A DNA stretch of 64,000 nt from Dallia pectoralis (Eukaryota; Chordata; Actinopteri; Esociformes; Umbridae): contig CM055748.1 of NCBI GenBank assembly GCA_029465975.1, forward strand, positions 14,642,627-14,706,626. The letters are read 5' to 3'. The translations under genes and the position numbers were made by a program. Below are positions 11,442 through 23,625 of this stretch, piece by piece. The notes beneath the pieces are model-generated. The model was not told where the DNA came from, made no database searches, and saw only the letters and a list, made by a program, of their open reading frames with translations. Position 1 is the stretch's first letter. Each line of letters starts with the position of its first letter.

Positions 11442-12279
11442 TGTAAGAACTCCCTCAGAATCCACTCTAGCGCCACCTGTGTGCAGGCTTCAGCGGTCGT
11501 CCTCTCCGGCTTTTTGAGCTGCCATCGTTATCTCCTCCCCCTGCACACCTGGTTCAGTCTCGACATCACTACACCTGGTGTCCATTATCTCATTAGAGGA
11601 CTATTTAAGCTCCCTGTGTTGGTCTTGTCTTTGTGTGGAAATGTTATATGTTACGTGTGTTTCCTTGTTGAACTCTCTAAAGGAGCATTGATACTCAGTC
11701 TGTGTAAGACAGTTATAGTACTCCTGAGTGCGCTGCGACGCATCTCATTTATATGAATGGACTTTAGCGTGTTATGCGCTCTACTGCGGTCTGTTAGGTT
11801 AGTCTGTTATTAAAAAGACAACTCGAACGCTATCCGTTCCTCTGCCTGGTGTAAGACTCTGACTTTTCTGTCCTCCTCTATGCCAGAGTTGGCACTCCCC
11901 CAGTCAGCGGAGAGGGGAAAAATTATGGACATGAGATTCACCTGTGTTTCTCCGCACCTGTTTGAGTCATGTCTTTAGTTGTGTATTGAAGTCCTGTCTT
12001 GACTGTCTGTCAGTGGCGTGGCATTGTATTTGTGTTATGGAATGTACGTGTCGTGTGTGTTGTCTCTGCGCTGCTGTATAAGGTACAGTCTTGAGTTAAA
12101 ACCTGTATTGTGTCTCGTGGATACCCGAAGTGTTCGGCTTTAGTCCCGAGTCGCCTGTCCTGATGGGAATAAACCATATATAGAATTGAGATTCTCTGCG
12201 ATTGTGTCTGCCTGCTGCCTACCACACCACATCCCAGACACCGGGCTTCATCCTTCCGCACACCTACACATGAGTGACA
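11442..12279 (+). mobile_element. Ty3/gypsy-type LTR sequence, possibly two fused LTRs
   Basis: Begins TGTAAGAACTCC and ends GAGTGACA, with CATAT directly before and after, as expected for a 5-bp target duplication. The CATAT-rich surroundings weaken that evidence. The first half has its own LTR-like terminus near 11862 (GTGTAAGACTCTGAC). The second half, from about 11886, resembles the LTR at 7243-7624. No internal coding region is present. Confidence 0.55.
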
Positions 12280-12284
12280 CATAT

Positions 12285-12589
12285 ATACATGCTCCATATA
12301 TATTAAAGTTAAACCTGACTTCACCAGAACTAAACTAATTCTAGGTTTCTACCATCAAGCCAGTTTCTATTGAGTCCATACCAGTCAACTTTGGACATTA
12401 AAATCAAACCGCCCCAGGCCGGATCAATTATGACCCAAATAGATCACAAGTAGTCCTGTCCAGACTGGAACATTGGGAAAGCTGATATCTTCTCTGTGCC
12501 ACGCTTTGATTTTTGATTGAGTGCCTCTCTGTTTAACATCTACAAAGACACCAAGCTATGACCAATCAAAAAAAAAAATGTAAACGTAC
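12285..12589. other. Non-coding region downstream of the butyrophilin-like transmembrane exon
   Basis: Searched on the minus strand for cytoplasmic or B30.2 exons. None is recognisable. The remaining 3' exons of the gene are either very short, lost or outside the window. Confidence 0.4.
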
Positions 12590-12694
12590 TCTTTCTCCAC
12601 AAGTAGAAACCTAGACATCCAGCAACAACAGCAGCAAGAACTGCTATTATTACACCAGCAATCAATCCTCCACGTGATTTAGGAAATGAGTCAT
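12590..12694 (-). CDS. Butyrophilin-like exon 4: transmembrane segment
   Basis: 35 codons. DDSFPKSRGG is followed by the helix LIAGVIIAVLAAVVAGCLGF and the basic YLWRK. Acceptor CTGTTTCAG, donor AAAGA|GTACGT. The acceptor region is duplicated as non-functional copies at about 12785-12845. Confidence 0.78.
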
Positions 12695-15600
12695 CTGAAA
12701 CAGAAGTCATATAGAACAATATTAGACAATAAGCAACATATTATCAACTACTATTAATACAACAGTAATAAATCTTCCATGTGCTTTAGGAAATGAGCAT
12801 CTGAAACAGAAGTCATATAGAACAATATTAGACAATAAGCAACATATTGTCAACCTCAGTCCTGAAGAATCACTGACACACCATTTATTTGGTTTAGAGT
12901 AAGACAGGTGAGTTAACGAGACAAACAAACCATCATAATCCTTCAAAGTGTTGGTTTCGCCTTTAGAGAAAGTGCAAATATATGCAAGCTGAGTACAGTT
13001 TCCTTACACCATCAAAAACCATTTGGAAAAATGAGGAAACTCTAACAGGAAGAGATCTGGTAGACACAAAGCCACAACAGAATCAGAAGACAAAAGCTTG
13101 CATGATAAGCAGCTAACACAAGCAGGACTTAACACTAGTTTTAACAGGCGGTAAGAAAGCCTTTGCTAAGATGACAGAATAAATAACATGATAATCACAG
13201 CATTTTGCAGCCTTCTGGGTCCACCTATTTTAGACAGGTCATCCGACAGCAAGTTTCTGAACCAAAACAATCCTCGGAACTATGTCAGAGCTATTTTAGT
13301 TAGAAAGAAGGCAGTAGGCTTTAAATCAAGTAATGGCCAGTACCGTCTCATGACTTAAACTCCATTGGTTTGGGATGAACTGGGCAGAAGAGTAAAAGCC
13401 AAACAACCTACAAGTGCAAAACACAGTATGTGGGAACTTCAGCAACAGTTATTGGAGGAATCCGTTCAAAACATTTTCATTGTAGAGTGAATGTCACAAG
13501 TGTGTTTGGATGTTATGTCTGCAAAAGGGGGACATTTATATCAGTCATATTTGTTCTACGATAAAATGTATGTACATTAAGACATTAAACTGAGTGAATT
13601 TCAATAAAATCTAGATATGTTAAGTGTTGAACATTTGAGTGATTGTGTACGTTAGGATATACACCTTTGGCTTTATTAATGTCCACAAGACAACAATCAA
13701 ACATCTTCCACATATAATGTAATGGTTCAGAAGTGTGAAACTATTGGACAGTTTGTTTTCTTTTGACCAGAAAAGAATCTAAATGCTGTGTACAGAAACA
13801 TGTCCAGTAATCTAGCTAATAAAATGTCACAGTATTTATTAGCCAATGACCTCACCTGGGACATTTATCTGTGTCTCCATTGTGTGGTTGATCTTCTGCT
13901 GTAGAACTCTACAGGTGAACCAGTTGTTGTCAGTCTTCTGGACGGTCACATGTCCTTTCACAGTGTAGAGACCATCTGAGTCTGTCTCTGTCTCTGTAGG
14001 TCCATCAGCAGGGAGGATGGTTCCATCACTGTTCAGCCAGATCATCTCAGGTTTAGGGTACCAGCCACCAGAATCACACTTCAGGACCAGCCCATAGTCT
14101 TTAGATCCCACAATAGAGATGACTGGCTGAGATACGGCTCCTACACATATATAATAGAGATCACTGAGATACAACACAGATATAATAGAGATCACTGAGA
14201 TACAACACAGATATAACAGAGATCACAGAGATACAACACAGATATAACAGAGATCACAGAGATACAACGCAGATATAATAGAGATCACAGAGATACAACG
14301 CAGATATAATAGAGATCACAGAGATACAACGCAGATATAATAGAGATCACAGAGATACAACGCAGATATAATAGAGATCACAGAGATACAACACAGATAT
14401 AATAGAGATCACAGAGATACAACACAGATATAATAGAGATCACAGAGATACAACACAGATATAATAGAGATCACTGAGATACAACACAGATATAATAGAG
14501 ATCACAGAGATACAACACAGATATAATAGAGATCACAGAGATACAACACAGATATAATAGAGATCACAGAGATACAACACAGATATAATAGAGATCACAG
14601 AGAGACAACACAGATATAATAGAGATCACAGAGAGACAACACAGATATAATAGAGATCACAGAGAGACAACACAGATATAATAGAGATCACAGAGATACA
14701 ACACAGATATAATAGAGATCACTGAGAGACAACACATATATAATAGAGATCACAGAGATACAACACAGATATAATAGAGATCACAGAGAGACAACACAGA
14801 TATAATAGAGATCACAGAGAGACAACACAGATATAATAGAGATCACAGAGATACAACACAGATATAATAGAGATCACAGAGAGACAACACAGATATAATA
14901 GAGATCACAGAGAGATCACAGAGAGACAACACAACACAGATATAATAGAGATCACAGAGAGACAACACAGATATAATAGAGATCACTGAGAGACAACACA
15001 GATATAATAGAGATCACAGAGATACAACACAGATATAATAGAGATCACAGAGAGACAACACAGATATAATAGAGATCACAGAGAGACAACACAGATATAA
15101 TAGAGATCACTGAGAGACAACACAGATATAATAGAGATCACAGAGATACAACACAGATATAATAGAGATCACAGAGATACAACACAGATATAATAGAGAT
15201 CACAGAGATACAACACAGATATAATAGAGATCACAGAGATACAACACAGATATAATAGAGATCACTGAAATAGAGATACAGCACCTAAACAATGTAGTTT
15301 AAGTGTTTAACATTTGTATTCACCAAAGTTCCTCTTTATACCTGACAGCATTTGTCTTTACCAAATATTGTTTGACGGGGGGTAGGTTATGGAATTAATG
15401 AAATTCTGTGTGTGTTTGGAAATAATAATTATAACAGATTTCTTTTTCAATTTGACATTACATACCATGTTTCTGTGGATCTTAAAAGCTCTCAATTAAA
15501 TGCATTTTGAATTTCTGTTGTAACACAATCAAATTTGGAAAACCCAGAGGGTATAAAGACTTTTGAGAGCCACAATATAAAATTTGTTATAAACAGACAT

Positions 15601-17091
15601 GATGTAGATAGATCAGTAAGATGTCAGTTAACTCACCAACAACTAGTTGAATGACAGATTTGTGACCGCTGCCTTGGGATGGAACATCACAGGTGTATTC
15701 CCCAGCATCAGAGATTTTCACATTGTTCAGTTTTATAGAGACGTTACCATTCCTCAGTTCTTCTAGAAACATTGATGTTCTTCCTCTGTAGGAAGGACTC
15801 TGCTCCTCGATATCAAGACCTTTGCGGTTAATATGAACAATTGTGTCTTTCAGGTCAGATCTTGACCACTCCACCATCATGATATCAAGTGTAGTTGGAG
15901 TCATCAGGGAACATGGTAGAATGATGTTGTCACCCGTTAATGCCACAATGATATGAGGAGAAGTATTTGTTTCTGCAAATAAATACACTGATTAATAATA
16001 TAATAATGAAGAATACAACTGTGTTGTTTTGTTGGTTATCTGTGAAAAGAGAGACATCTAGTGGACTCTTATGGCAATTACATGTTTTTGTTCTAACTGT
16101 CTTGCCAGTGTGACTTTGTCGCTATATTTAGTGAGTTTTCAGACCCCTTTAGCGACAAATAGTCAAAAAACTAAGCGACTAGCGACAAATCTAGCTACTT
16201 TTTCTGGTGTTAATGGAGACTTTTGTAGACTGACGTGAAAGCACGTATGGTCGCACCGCTCTTACTCTGATACTCTTCTCTACCAGCAGCAGGTGCTACC
16301 GTATTCCCCACCCCGGTACCAAAGCACTCAGAGGTCCCCCAGTACTTGTGCAGCAGTCCCTCCCATCTGCAGTCAGAGCAGGAGNNNNNNNNNNNNNNNN
16401 NNNNNNNNNNNNNNNNNNNNNNNNNNNNNNNNNNNNNNNNNNNNNNNNNNNNNNNNNNNNNNNNNNNNNNNNNNNNNNNNNNNNNNNNNNNNNNNNNNNN
16501 NNNNNNNNNNNNNNNNNNNNNNNNNNNNNNNNNNNNNNNNNNNNNNNNNNNNNNNNNNNNNNNNNNNNNNNNNNNNNNNNNNNNNNNNNNNNNNNNNNNN
16601 NNNNNNNNNNNNNNNNNNNNNNNNNNNNNNNNNNNNNNNNNNNNNNNNNNNNNNNNNNNNNNNNNNNNNNNNNNNNNNNNNNNNNNNNNNNNNNNNNNNN
16701 NNNNNNNNNNNNNNNNNNNNNNNNNNNNNNNNNNNNNNNNNNNNNNNNNNNNNNNNNNNNNNNNNNNNNNNNNNNNNNNNNNNNNNNNNNNNNNNNNNNN
16801 NNNNNNNNNNNNNNNNNNNNNNNNNNNNNNNNNNNNNNNNNNNNNNNNNNNNNNNNNNNNNNNNNNNNNNNNNNNNNNNNNNNNCTAACTTTGATACATG
16901 ATAGAGTGTTTGTCTGTGTTTTATGTCTTGGGTATAGTAATGACCCTTCTACTGTACTTTCTATGAAGTCACGTGATTTACTCTGCCAGAGACGTACCTG
17001 TATCAGCTGGTGTAGGAAGTGCCACGACCAGACAGACGACTAACATACTGAGAATCTCCTGGATCACAACTCTCACCCGACAATCCTCCAT
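12590..17091 (-). CDS. Butyrophilin-like immunoglobulin-superfamily receptor (3' end not found)
   Basis: Four exons join in consistent phase 1: signal peptide 16998-17091 (start at 17091), IgV 15637-15972, IgC 13856-14140, transmembrane 12590-12694. Splice sites are CAG|GTACGT, TTTGCAG|AAAC, GTTG|GTGAGT, GTGTAG|GAGC, CCCAG|GTGAGG and TTTCAG|ATGA. The 273 codons so far give a type I membrane protein: leader, IgV with LPCS...EWS...YTCD, IgC with the WYPKPE motif typical of the butyrophilin/B7 group and FTCR, then a hydrophobic helix and FYLWRK stop-transfer. The family acts at the cell surface in T-cell regulation; the ligand is unknown. A 500-N gap lies in intron 1. Introns hold a Tc1 relic and a 31-bp minisatellite. 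The cytoplasmic tail was not found. Confidence 0.85.
13000..13640 (+). pseudogene. Tc1-like transposase relic in a butyrophilin-like intron
   Basis: Plus-strand fragments read as a Tc1 transposase C-terminus: VWDELGRRVKAKQPTS, ELLQQLLEES and CLDVMSAKGG, preceded by weaker N-terminal pieces. Many stops and frame changes. It lies antisense to the host gene. Confidence 0.75.
13856..14140 (-). CDS. Butyrophilin-like exon 3: IgC domain
   Basis: 95 residues, from GAVSQPVISI to TQINVP. Cysteines in VLKCDSGG and WFTCRV; WYPKPEMIW is the diagnostic butyrophilin/B7 C-type strand. The acceptor GTGTAG directly abuts the 31-bp minisatellite. Confidence 0.9.
14150..15270. repeat. 31-bp minisatellite next to the IgC exon
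   Basis: Roughly 35 units of ACAACACAGATATAATAGAG plus ATCACAGAGAT, with T/G variants (GATACAAC or GAGACAAC) and a few junction errors near 14920. On the gene's strand each unit contains CTATTATATCTGTGTTG, a copy of the real acceptor CTATTATATATGTGTAG with its final AG lost. Confidence 0.93.
15637..15972 (-). CDS. Butyrophilin-like exon 2: IgV domain
   Basis: 112 residues. Disulfide cysteines sit in ILPCSL and YTCDVP, with the core Trp in VEWSRSD and the DAGEY motif before the second Cys. It opens with ETNTSPHII and ends QLVVG at a phase-1 donor. Confidence 0.88.
16020..16384. other. Probable dispersed repeat next to the assembly gap
   Basis: Contains repeated CGACAAAT / TAGCGAC words resembling a repeat dispersed in fish genomes. 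I cannot assign a class. It is cut by the run of N. Confidence 0.35.
16385..16884. other. Assembly gap, 500 N
   Basis: Exactly 500 undetermined bases inside intron 1 of the butyrophilin-like gene. Open frames reported across it are artefacts. Confidence 0.99.
16998..17091 (-). CDS. Butyrophilin-like exon 1: signal peptide
   Basis: ATG at 17091-17089 starts a 31-residue leader with the hydrophobic core SMLVVCLVVALP and a cleavage-like TPADT, ending CAG|GTACGT. The duplicated block 17329-20166 begins about 240 bp upstream. Confidence 0.8.
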
Positions 17092-17814
17092 TTTCGTTTC
17101 ACACAATCAACACAGCACACCTACAAAACCATAAAAAGTTTATAGATTTAAATTATTTAAAATTGCTTGATTGCACGATTAAAAGTAAAAAAAAAATGCT
17201 TTTCTCCATAGGCCTATTCACAAAAATGTTGTTGAAATAGACATATCATTCATGGTAATTGTATGCTTACCTTAAAAATCCTTCTATGTTCATTTAATCA
17301 CAAGTATATATGTAGAAAATAAATAGTCGTGTTCTGTGAGAAATAGTGTCCTCTGAGAACAGTTCCAAATAGATCCCATAAACAGTACTGTACAGGTGGC
17401 TAAACAAGGTGCCCCTTATGCAACAGCAGACAACAGATGAAGCGATACTATAGGCTGCTTAACCTGAAACCGTTGGTGATCAGAGCAGTAAACTACAAGC
17501 TGAACTTTCATCCCAACAATGGGGGGTGTGTCCTAATAATGGAACATGATCTCAGATACCAGGTATAAGTTGGTGAGACGTTGCATGCAGTTAGGATTAA
17601 ACAGAATGTCCTTCAAGAATCAACCTATGGCCTAAATGTGAATCAAACTGCTTCCCTGTCTGTTTTATTGAGCCTGTCCAGACCTGTATTAACCTGCTTT
17701 CACACAACAAAAATGAGTTAAGGACCAGGTATTTGAACCAAACATTCTTCAAACATTCTCGCAAGTCTGTCTATCAGTCATACTTGCTTTAAAAAGTCAC
17801 AGTACAATCCCTCA

Positions 17815-18200
17815 AAAACCACCCTGGACTAGCTAATACTAACCCCCTAAACCACCCTGGACTAGCTAATACTAACCCCTAAACCACCCTGGACTAGCTA
17901 ATACTAACCCCTAAACCACCCTGGACTAGCTAATACTAACCCCTAAACCACCCTGGACTAGCTAATACTAACCCCTAAACCACTCTGGACTAGCTAATAC
18001 TAACCCCCTAACTCACTCTGGACTAGCTAATACTAACCCCTACCTCACTCTGGACTAGCTAATACTAACCCCTAAACCACCCTGGACTAGCTAATACTAA
18101 CCCCTAAACCACTCTGGACTAGCTAATACTAACCCCCTAACTCACTCTGGACTAGCTAATACTAACCCCCTAACTCACTCTGGACTAGCTAATACCAGTC
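17815..18200. repeat. 32-bp minisatellite, 12 units (copy 1)
   Basis: Unit ACCACCCTGGACTAGCTAAT plus ACTAACCCCTAA. The later units carry the CTCACTCTGG variant. Confidence 0.93.
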
Positions 18201-18544
18201 CCCTAAACCTCTCTGCACTATAATACTGTCAACTTAAACCACCCTGATTTCTATGAAGTCACGTGATTTACACTGCCAAACCTGCCAGCTGTCATAGTTA
18301 TCAGAAACAGATAGCTTCCACATGCAGGGACCTTTTATGAGAGTGACTTTGCTGTAATCCACAATTGAAGACTATGAGACATTTGATTACATGCAAACGG
18401 TCAAAACACTTTAAATGTAAAACCTCATCCTTAGATAACGAGACTTGTTTTACCATATCATTCCTTTTAAGATGAATTACGATATTAATAATGTTGTAAA
18501 AAACATAGTGTAACCTTGTTAATTTTGCCCCAATAAAGTCCTGG

Positions 18545-19551
18545 GGCCTCATTTATCAAACTTTGCGTGGGATTTGCGTACGGACGAAAACGTAGGATGT
18601 ACATACGGACAAAAATATTGGGATTTATCAAACCGTGCGCACGCACGTCCTACACCGCTTTCGCTTAATAAATCACAATGAACTCTAAATGTGGCGCAGC
18701 TTTTGCGGCTTCATATCACGCCCATATTTGCCCATAAATAGTCAAAGAAACGCCCCAAATTAATATTCATTAACCCTAACCCTTGGCTGAGATATGTGTT
18801 GCACCTTTCAAAATATGGGTTAAGACATGCGATGAAACACATTTAAAATAGAACCAACTAAAGGCACATACATGAACACTACATCTATACTATGAAATAC
18901 ACTTTCCCCAGTGGATATATATATATAATATATATCCATATCCCCATCTATATATCTATCCATCTATATATATTCATTTATCCATCTATCTATCTATCCA
19001 TCCATATATATATCCATCTATCCGCTCCTTCAGACGGAGACATCGACAAGAATATCAGTTTTATACACGGTTTTGTTCTGTTCGCCGTATTTATGAGGAT
19101 GAATTGCACAACATGACAATATAATTACACAACATATTTGAGTTATTTTTTGGAAATATTATTCATTTTAATTGACGTTATATGTTGTTTTATATATATA
19201 TGTTGTTCTATATATATATTGATTTGTTTTGGCAGATCGATCAAACAGGTGTTTGTGTAGGCTGTTAATTGTAAGAATGGCTTCGTGAATTCTTAATATT
19301 ATTAATGACAGGAGATATTTCCATTTATTTTACACAACAGTCTGCATTTTAACACAGTTTCGTGTATTTCATCCATCTGCCGACAATGTCGCCATTTCTC
19401 ATTTCACCCGTTTCTGTGCGTACGCATGGGTCAGAGCTTGCGTGGAGGACCGCACATTTTCACGTCAAGTTTGCTTTTGATAAACCCCAACTATTGTGTA
19501 GAGAGCGGCGTACGCATTCTTTGTGCGTACGCAGCGTTGATAAATGAGGCC
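18545..19551. mobile_element. Harbinger-like non-autonomous element (copy 1)
   Basis: Inverted ends GGCCTCATTTATCAA and TTGATAAATGAGGCC, with GCGTACG words just inside each end. About 1 kb, no transposase, and an internal ATCC/TATA microsatellite near 18910-19025. The target duplication is not clear, so the superfamily is inferred from TIR style. Confidence 0.65.
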
Positions 19552-20694
19552 TAAGAAGTGACCTTTAATGCAAACATTTAAATAAGGTGCAATGTCTAGT
19601 TCGCCACTAGGTGGCAGTGCGAAATAAAACGTTCTTCTGCTGTTCTAAAAAAATATTTGTTTTCCTGGAAAAGTCTGCAAAAAACCGGGAGATAGAGCAG
19701 AAGTAAATATTAAGATATAAATAGATTTATAAAACGAAATATAACCCCGAGGTTGAATTACATTGGAATTAGAAGACACCTGTTGAAACCAAAGTTATCT
19801 CGGTGAGTGGAACCTATCGTTTTGTGTTGATTAGCTTAAAGCTAAAATGGTGGAATAACTATAAGTTTACATTTCAACGTTACAGTGGATTACAGTGGAC
19901 TGAAAGGGTAAAAAACAGTCTGGCTATCTACAATAGCAGTGGATGTTACCCCACAGGTACATTTTGTTGTATATTCAAATTTTGGGTACAATGGAAAAAT
20001 GCATTTTTGAAAGGAATAATTTGGGGTTTGAGTCAAGTATGTCAATTTGAGTTACTATGTTATATACTGTACTTTTGTTGTCCGATTCCACTTTATTGAT
20101 TTTAAGTTGTATTATTGAACATATGGACTCTTATGTGATGAAAGGATGGGAAAGGAAGACATTAAGACATTTTTTATTCACACCACAAATACAAAACAAA
20201 AATAACATGTGTTCTGTGAGAAATAGTGTCCTCTGAGAACAGTTCCAAATAGATCCCATAAACAGTACTGTACAGGTGGCTAAACAAGGTGCCCCTTATG
20301 CAACAGCAGACAACAGATGAAGCGATACTATAGGCTGCTTAACCTGAAACCGTTGGTGATCAGAGCAGTAAACTACAAGCTGAACTTTCATCCCAACAAT
20401 GGGGGGTGTGTCCTAATAATGGAACATGATCTCAGATACCAGGTATAAGTTGGTGAGACGTTGCATGCAGTTAGGATTAAACAGAATGTCCTTCAAGAAT
20501 CAACCTATGGCCTAAATGTGAATCAAACTGCTTCCCTGTCTGTTTTATTGAGCCTGTCCAGACCTGTATTAACCTGCTTTCACACAACAAAAATGAGTTA
20601 AGGACCAGGTATTTGAACCAAACATTCTTCAAACATTCTCGCAAGTCTGTCTATCAGTCATACTTGCTTTAAAAAGTCACAGTACAATCCCTCA

Positions 20695-20925
20695 AAAACC
20701 ACCCTGGACTAGCTAATACTAACCCCCTAAACCACCCTGGACTAGCTAATACTAACCCCTAAACCACCCTGGACTAGCTAATACTAACCCCTAAACCACC
20801 CTGGACTAGCTAATACTAACCCCTAAACCACCCTGGACTAGCTAATACTAACCCCTAAACCACTCTGGACTAGCTAATACTAACCCCCTAACTCACTCTG
20901 GACTAGCTAATACCAGCCCCCTAAA
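20695..20925. repeat. 32-bp minisatellite, 7 units (copy 2)
   Basis: Same unit as 17815-18200. The first six units and the last match copy 1 in order; five internal units are absent. Confidence 0.93.
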
Positions 20926-21262
20926 CCTCTCTGCACTATAATACTGTCAACTTAAACCACCCTGATTTCTATGAAGTCACGTGATTTACACTGCCAAACC
21001 TGCCAGCTGTCATAGTTATCAGAAACAGATAGCTTCCACATGCAGGGACCTTTTATGAGAGTGACTTTGCTGTAATCCACAATCGAAGACTATGAGACAT
21101 TTGATTACATGCAAACGGTCAAAACACTTTAAATGTATAACCTCATCCTTAGATAACGAGACTTGTTTTACCATATCATTCCTTTTAAGATGAATTACGA
21201 TATTAATAATGTTGTAAAAAACATAGTATAACCCTGTTAATTTTGCCCCAATAAAGTCCTGG

Positions 21263-22305
21263 GGCCTCATGTATCAAACTTTGCGTGGGATTTGCGTACG
21301 GACGAAAACGTAGGATGTACATACGGACAAAAATATTGGGATTTATCAAACCGTGCGCACGCACGTCCTACACCGCTTTCGCTTAATAAATCACAATGAA
21401 CTCTAAATGTGGCGCAACTTTTGCGGCTTCATATCACGCCCATATTTGCCCATAAATAGTCAAAGAAACGCCCCAAATTAATATTCATTAACCCTAACCC
21501 TTGGCTGAGATATGTGTTGCACCTTTCAAAATATGGGTTAAGACATGCGATGAAACACATTTAAAATAGAACCAACTAAAGGCACATACATGAACACTAC
21601 ATCTATTCTATGAAATACACTTTCCCCAGTGGATATATATATACATCCATATCCCCATATATATATATATATATATAATATATCCATATCCCCATCTATA
21701 TATCTGTCCATCTATATATATTCATTTATCCATCTATCTATCTATCCATCCATATATATATCCATCTATCCGCTCCTTCAGACGGAGACATCGACAAGAA
21801 TATCAGTTTTATACACGGTTTTGTTCTGTTCGCCGTATTTATGAGGATGAATTGCACAACATGACAATATAATTACACAACATATTTGAGTTATTGTTTG
21901 GAAATATTATTCATTTTAATTGACGTTATATGTTGTTTTATATACATATGTTGTTTTATATATATATATATATTGATTTGTTTTGGCAGATCGATCAAAC
22001 AGGTGTTTGTGTAGGCTGTTAATTGTAAGAATGGCTTCGTGAATTCTTAATATTATTAATGACAGGAGATATTTCCATTTATTTTACACAACGGTCTACA
22101 TTTTAACACAGTTTCGTGTATTTCATCCATATGCCGAAGATGTCGCCATTTCTCATTTCACCCGTTTCTGTGCGTACTCATGGGTCAGAGCTTGCGTGGA
22201 GGACCGCACATTTTCACGTCAAGTTTGCTTTTGATAAACCCCAACTATTGTGTAGAGAGCGGCGTACGCATTCTTTGTGCGTACGCAGCGTTGATAAATG
22301 AGGCC
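21263..22305. mobile_element. Harbinger-like non-autonomous element (copy 2)
   Basis: Duplicate of 18545-19551 carried along by the segmental duplication. It differs in microsatellite length near 21630-21770. Confidence 0.65.
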
Positions 22306-22924
22306 TAAGAAGTGACCTTTAATGCAAACATTTAAATAAGGTGCAATGTCTAGTTCACCACTAGGTGGCAGTGCGAAATAAAACGTTCTTCTTCTGCTGT
22401 TCTAAAAAAAACTTTTTTTTCCTGGAAAAGTCTGCAAAAAACCGGGAGATAGAGCAGAAGTAAATATTAAGATATAAATAGATTTATAAAACGAAATATA
22501 ACCCCGAGGTTGAATTACATTGGAATTAGAAGACACCTGTTGAAACCAAAGTTATCTCGGTGAGTGGAACCTATCGTTTTGTGTTGATTAGCTTAAAGCT
22601 AAAATGGTGGAATAACTAAAAGTTTACATTTCAACGTTACAGTGGATTACAGTGGACTGAAAGGGGAAAAAACAGTCTGGCTATCTACAATAGCAGTGGA
22701 TGTTACCCCACAGGTACATTTTGTTGTATATTCAAATTTTGGGTACAATGGAAAAATGCATTTTTGAAAGGAATAATTTGGGGTTTGAGTCAAGTATGTC
22801 AATTTTGAGTTACTATGTTATATACTGTACTTTTGTTGTCCGATTCCACTTTATTGATTTTAAGTTGTATTATTGAACATATGGACTCTTATGTGATGAA
22901 AGGACGGGAAAGGAAGACATTAAG

Positions 22925-23625
22925 TTGTACATTAGTTAATTTTCTGCACATTTTCGTGTAGGCTGTTTTTTCCCGGAGGCTTCTTCTGGTCCCGGATCCC
23001 CGGTGTTCTTTCCACTACAGCTGGATTCCTCTCTGTTCGCCCTGGTGCCTGGTTCCCTGGTCCACTGCCTCATCTAACAGCGCTGCAACGGTTCCGTTGG
23101 GTGGTAGACATGGACGCTAAGTATTGAAGGGGTGGTTGGACAGTTATAATATCTGAGTGCACTCAGGGGTAACTAGTTTATTTTTCGTTTTGTTCATGAG
23201 ATCTCGTAAGTTGTAGCCGATTTGTTAACATTGATGGTACTAATGCTGTGTGAACTGAACTGAATATTGAACCTTGGAAGAGAAAATAAGGAAAATAGTT
23301 GGAATAAGAATTGCATTTAAACTATAATTTGTTGTCTTGTAATTCCTTTGGATTCTATGAGTCCTCTGACCATATGATTAGTACATAACCAATCTCCTCA
23401 TCGAATCTAGATTTAGATAACTCCTACAATAGATTCTCAGTCTGTCTATAAGCAGAACTACCACCGTAGGGTTACAATAGCACTTTTATTTCTTATGTAT
23501 ATTCAGAACAATTTACAAGAGCAATCGTTACTTGATTTACAGTAAGTCTATCCGTAATTATCATGTATGAGTTTTGCTGTTTCTAAACTAAAGTTCCTTA
23601 TGGAAAAAAATACACAACCTGCATT
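22925..23625. other. Unassigned stretch between the duplication and the transposon stack
   Basis: A GC-richer patch near 22970-23110 has no recognisable exon. Nothing else identified. Confidence 0.4.

Larger units (their letters stand above)
17329..20166. repeat. Tandem segmental duplication, copy 1
   Basis: From GTGTTCTGTGAGAAATAG to GGAAAGGAAGACATTAAG. It matches 20209-22924 at nearly every position. It contains a 32-bp minisatellite (12 units) and a Harbinger-like element. No coding exon was recognised. Copy 1 lies directly upstream of the butyrophilin-like start codon. Confidence 0.95.
20209..22924. repeat. Tandem segmental duplication, copy 2
   Basis: Second copy of 17329-20166, offset 2880 bp, separated by about 40 bp of unique sequence. 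The main length difference is the minisatellite (7 rather than 12 units). Scattered single-base changes show the copies are slightly diverged. Confidence 0.95.

Noticed and set aside
10782..11476. 185- and 227-codon minus-strand ORFs with a 9-residue repeat
   Set aside because: Produced by a 27-bp minisatellite whose period is divisible by three. No start context, domain or splice evidence.
16293..17043. Three long open frames on the plus strand
   Set aside because: They are translations of the 500-N assembly gap with a few real flanking codons.
18301..18552. 83-codon minus-strand ORF, also in copy 2 at 21019-21270
   Set aside because: Conserved only because the segment is duplicated. No domain, and base changes are not concentrated at third positions as far as can be judged from so few differences.
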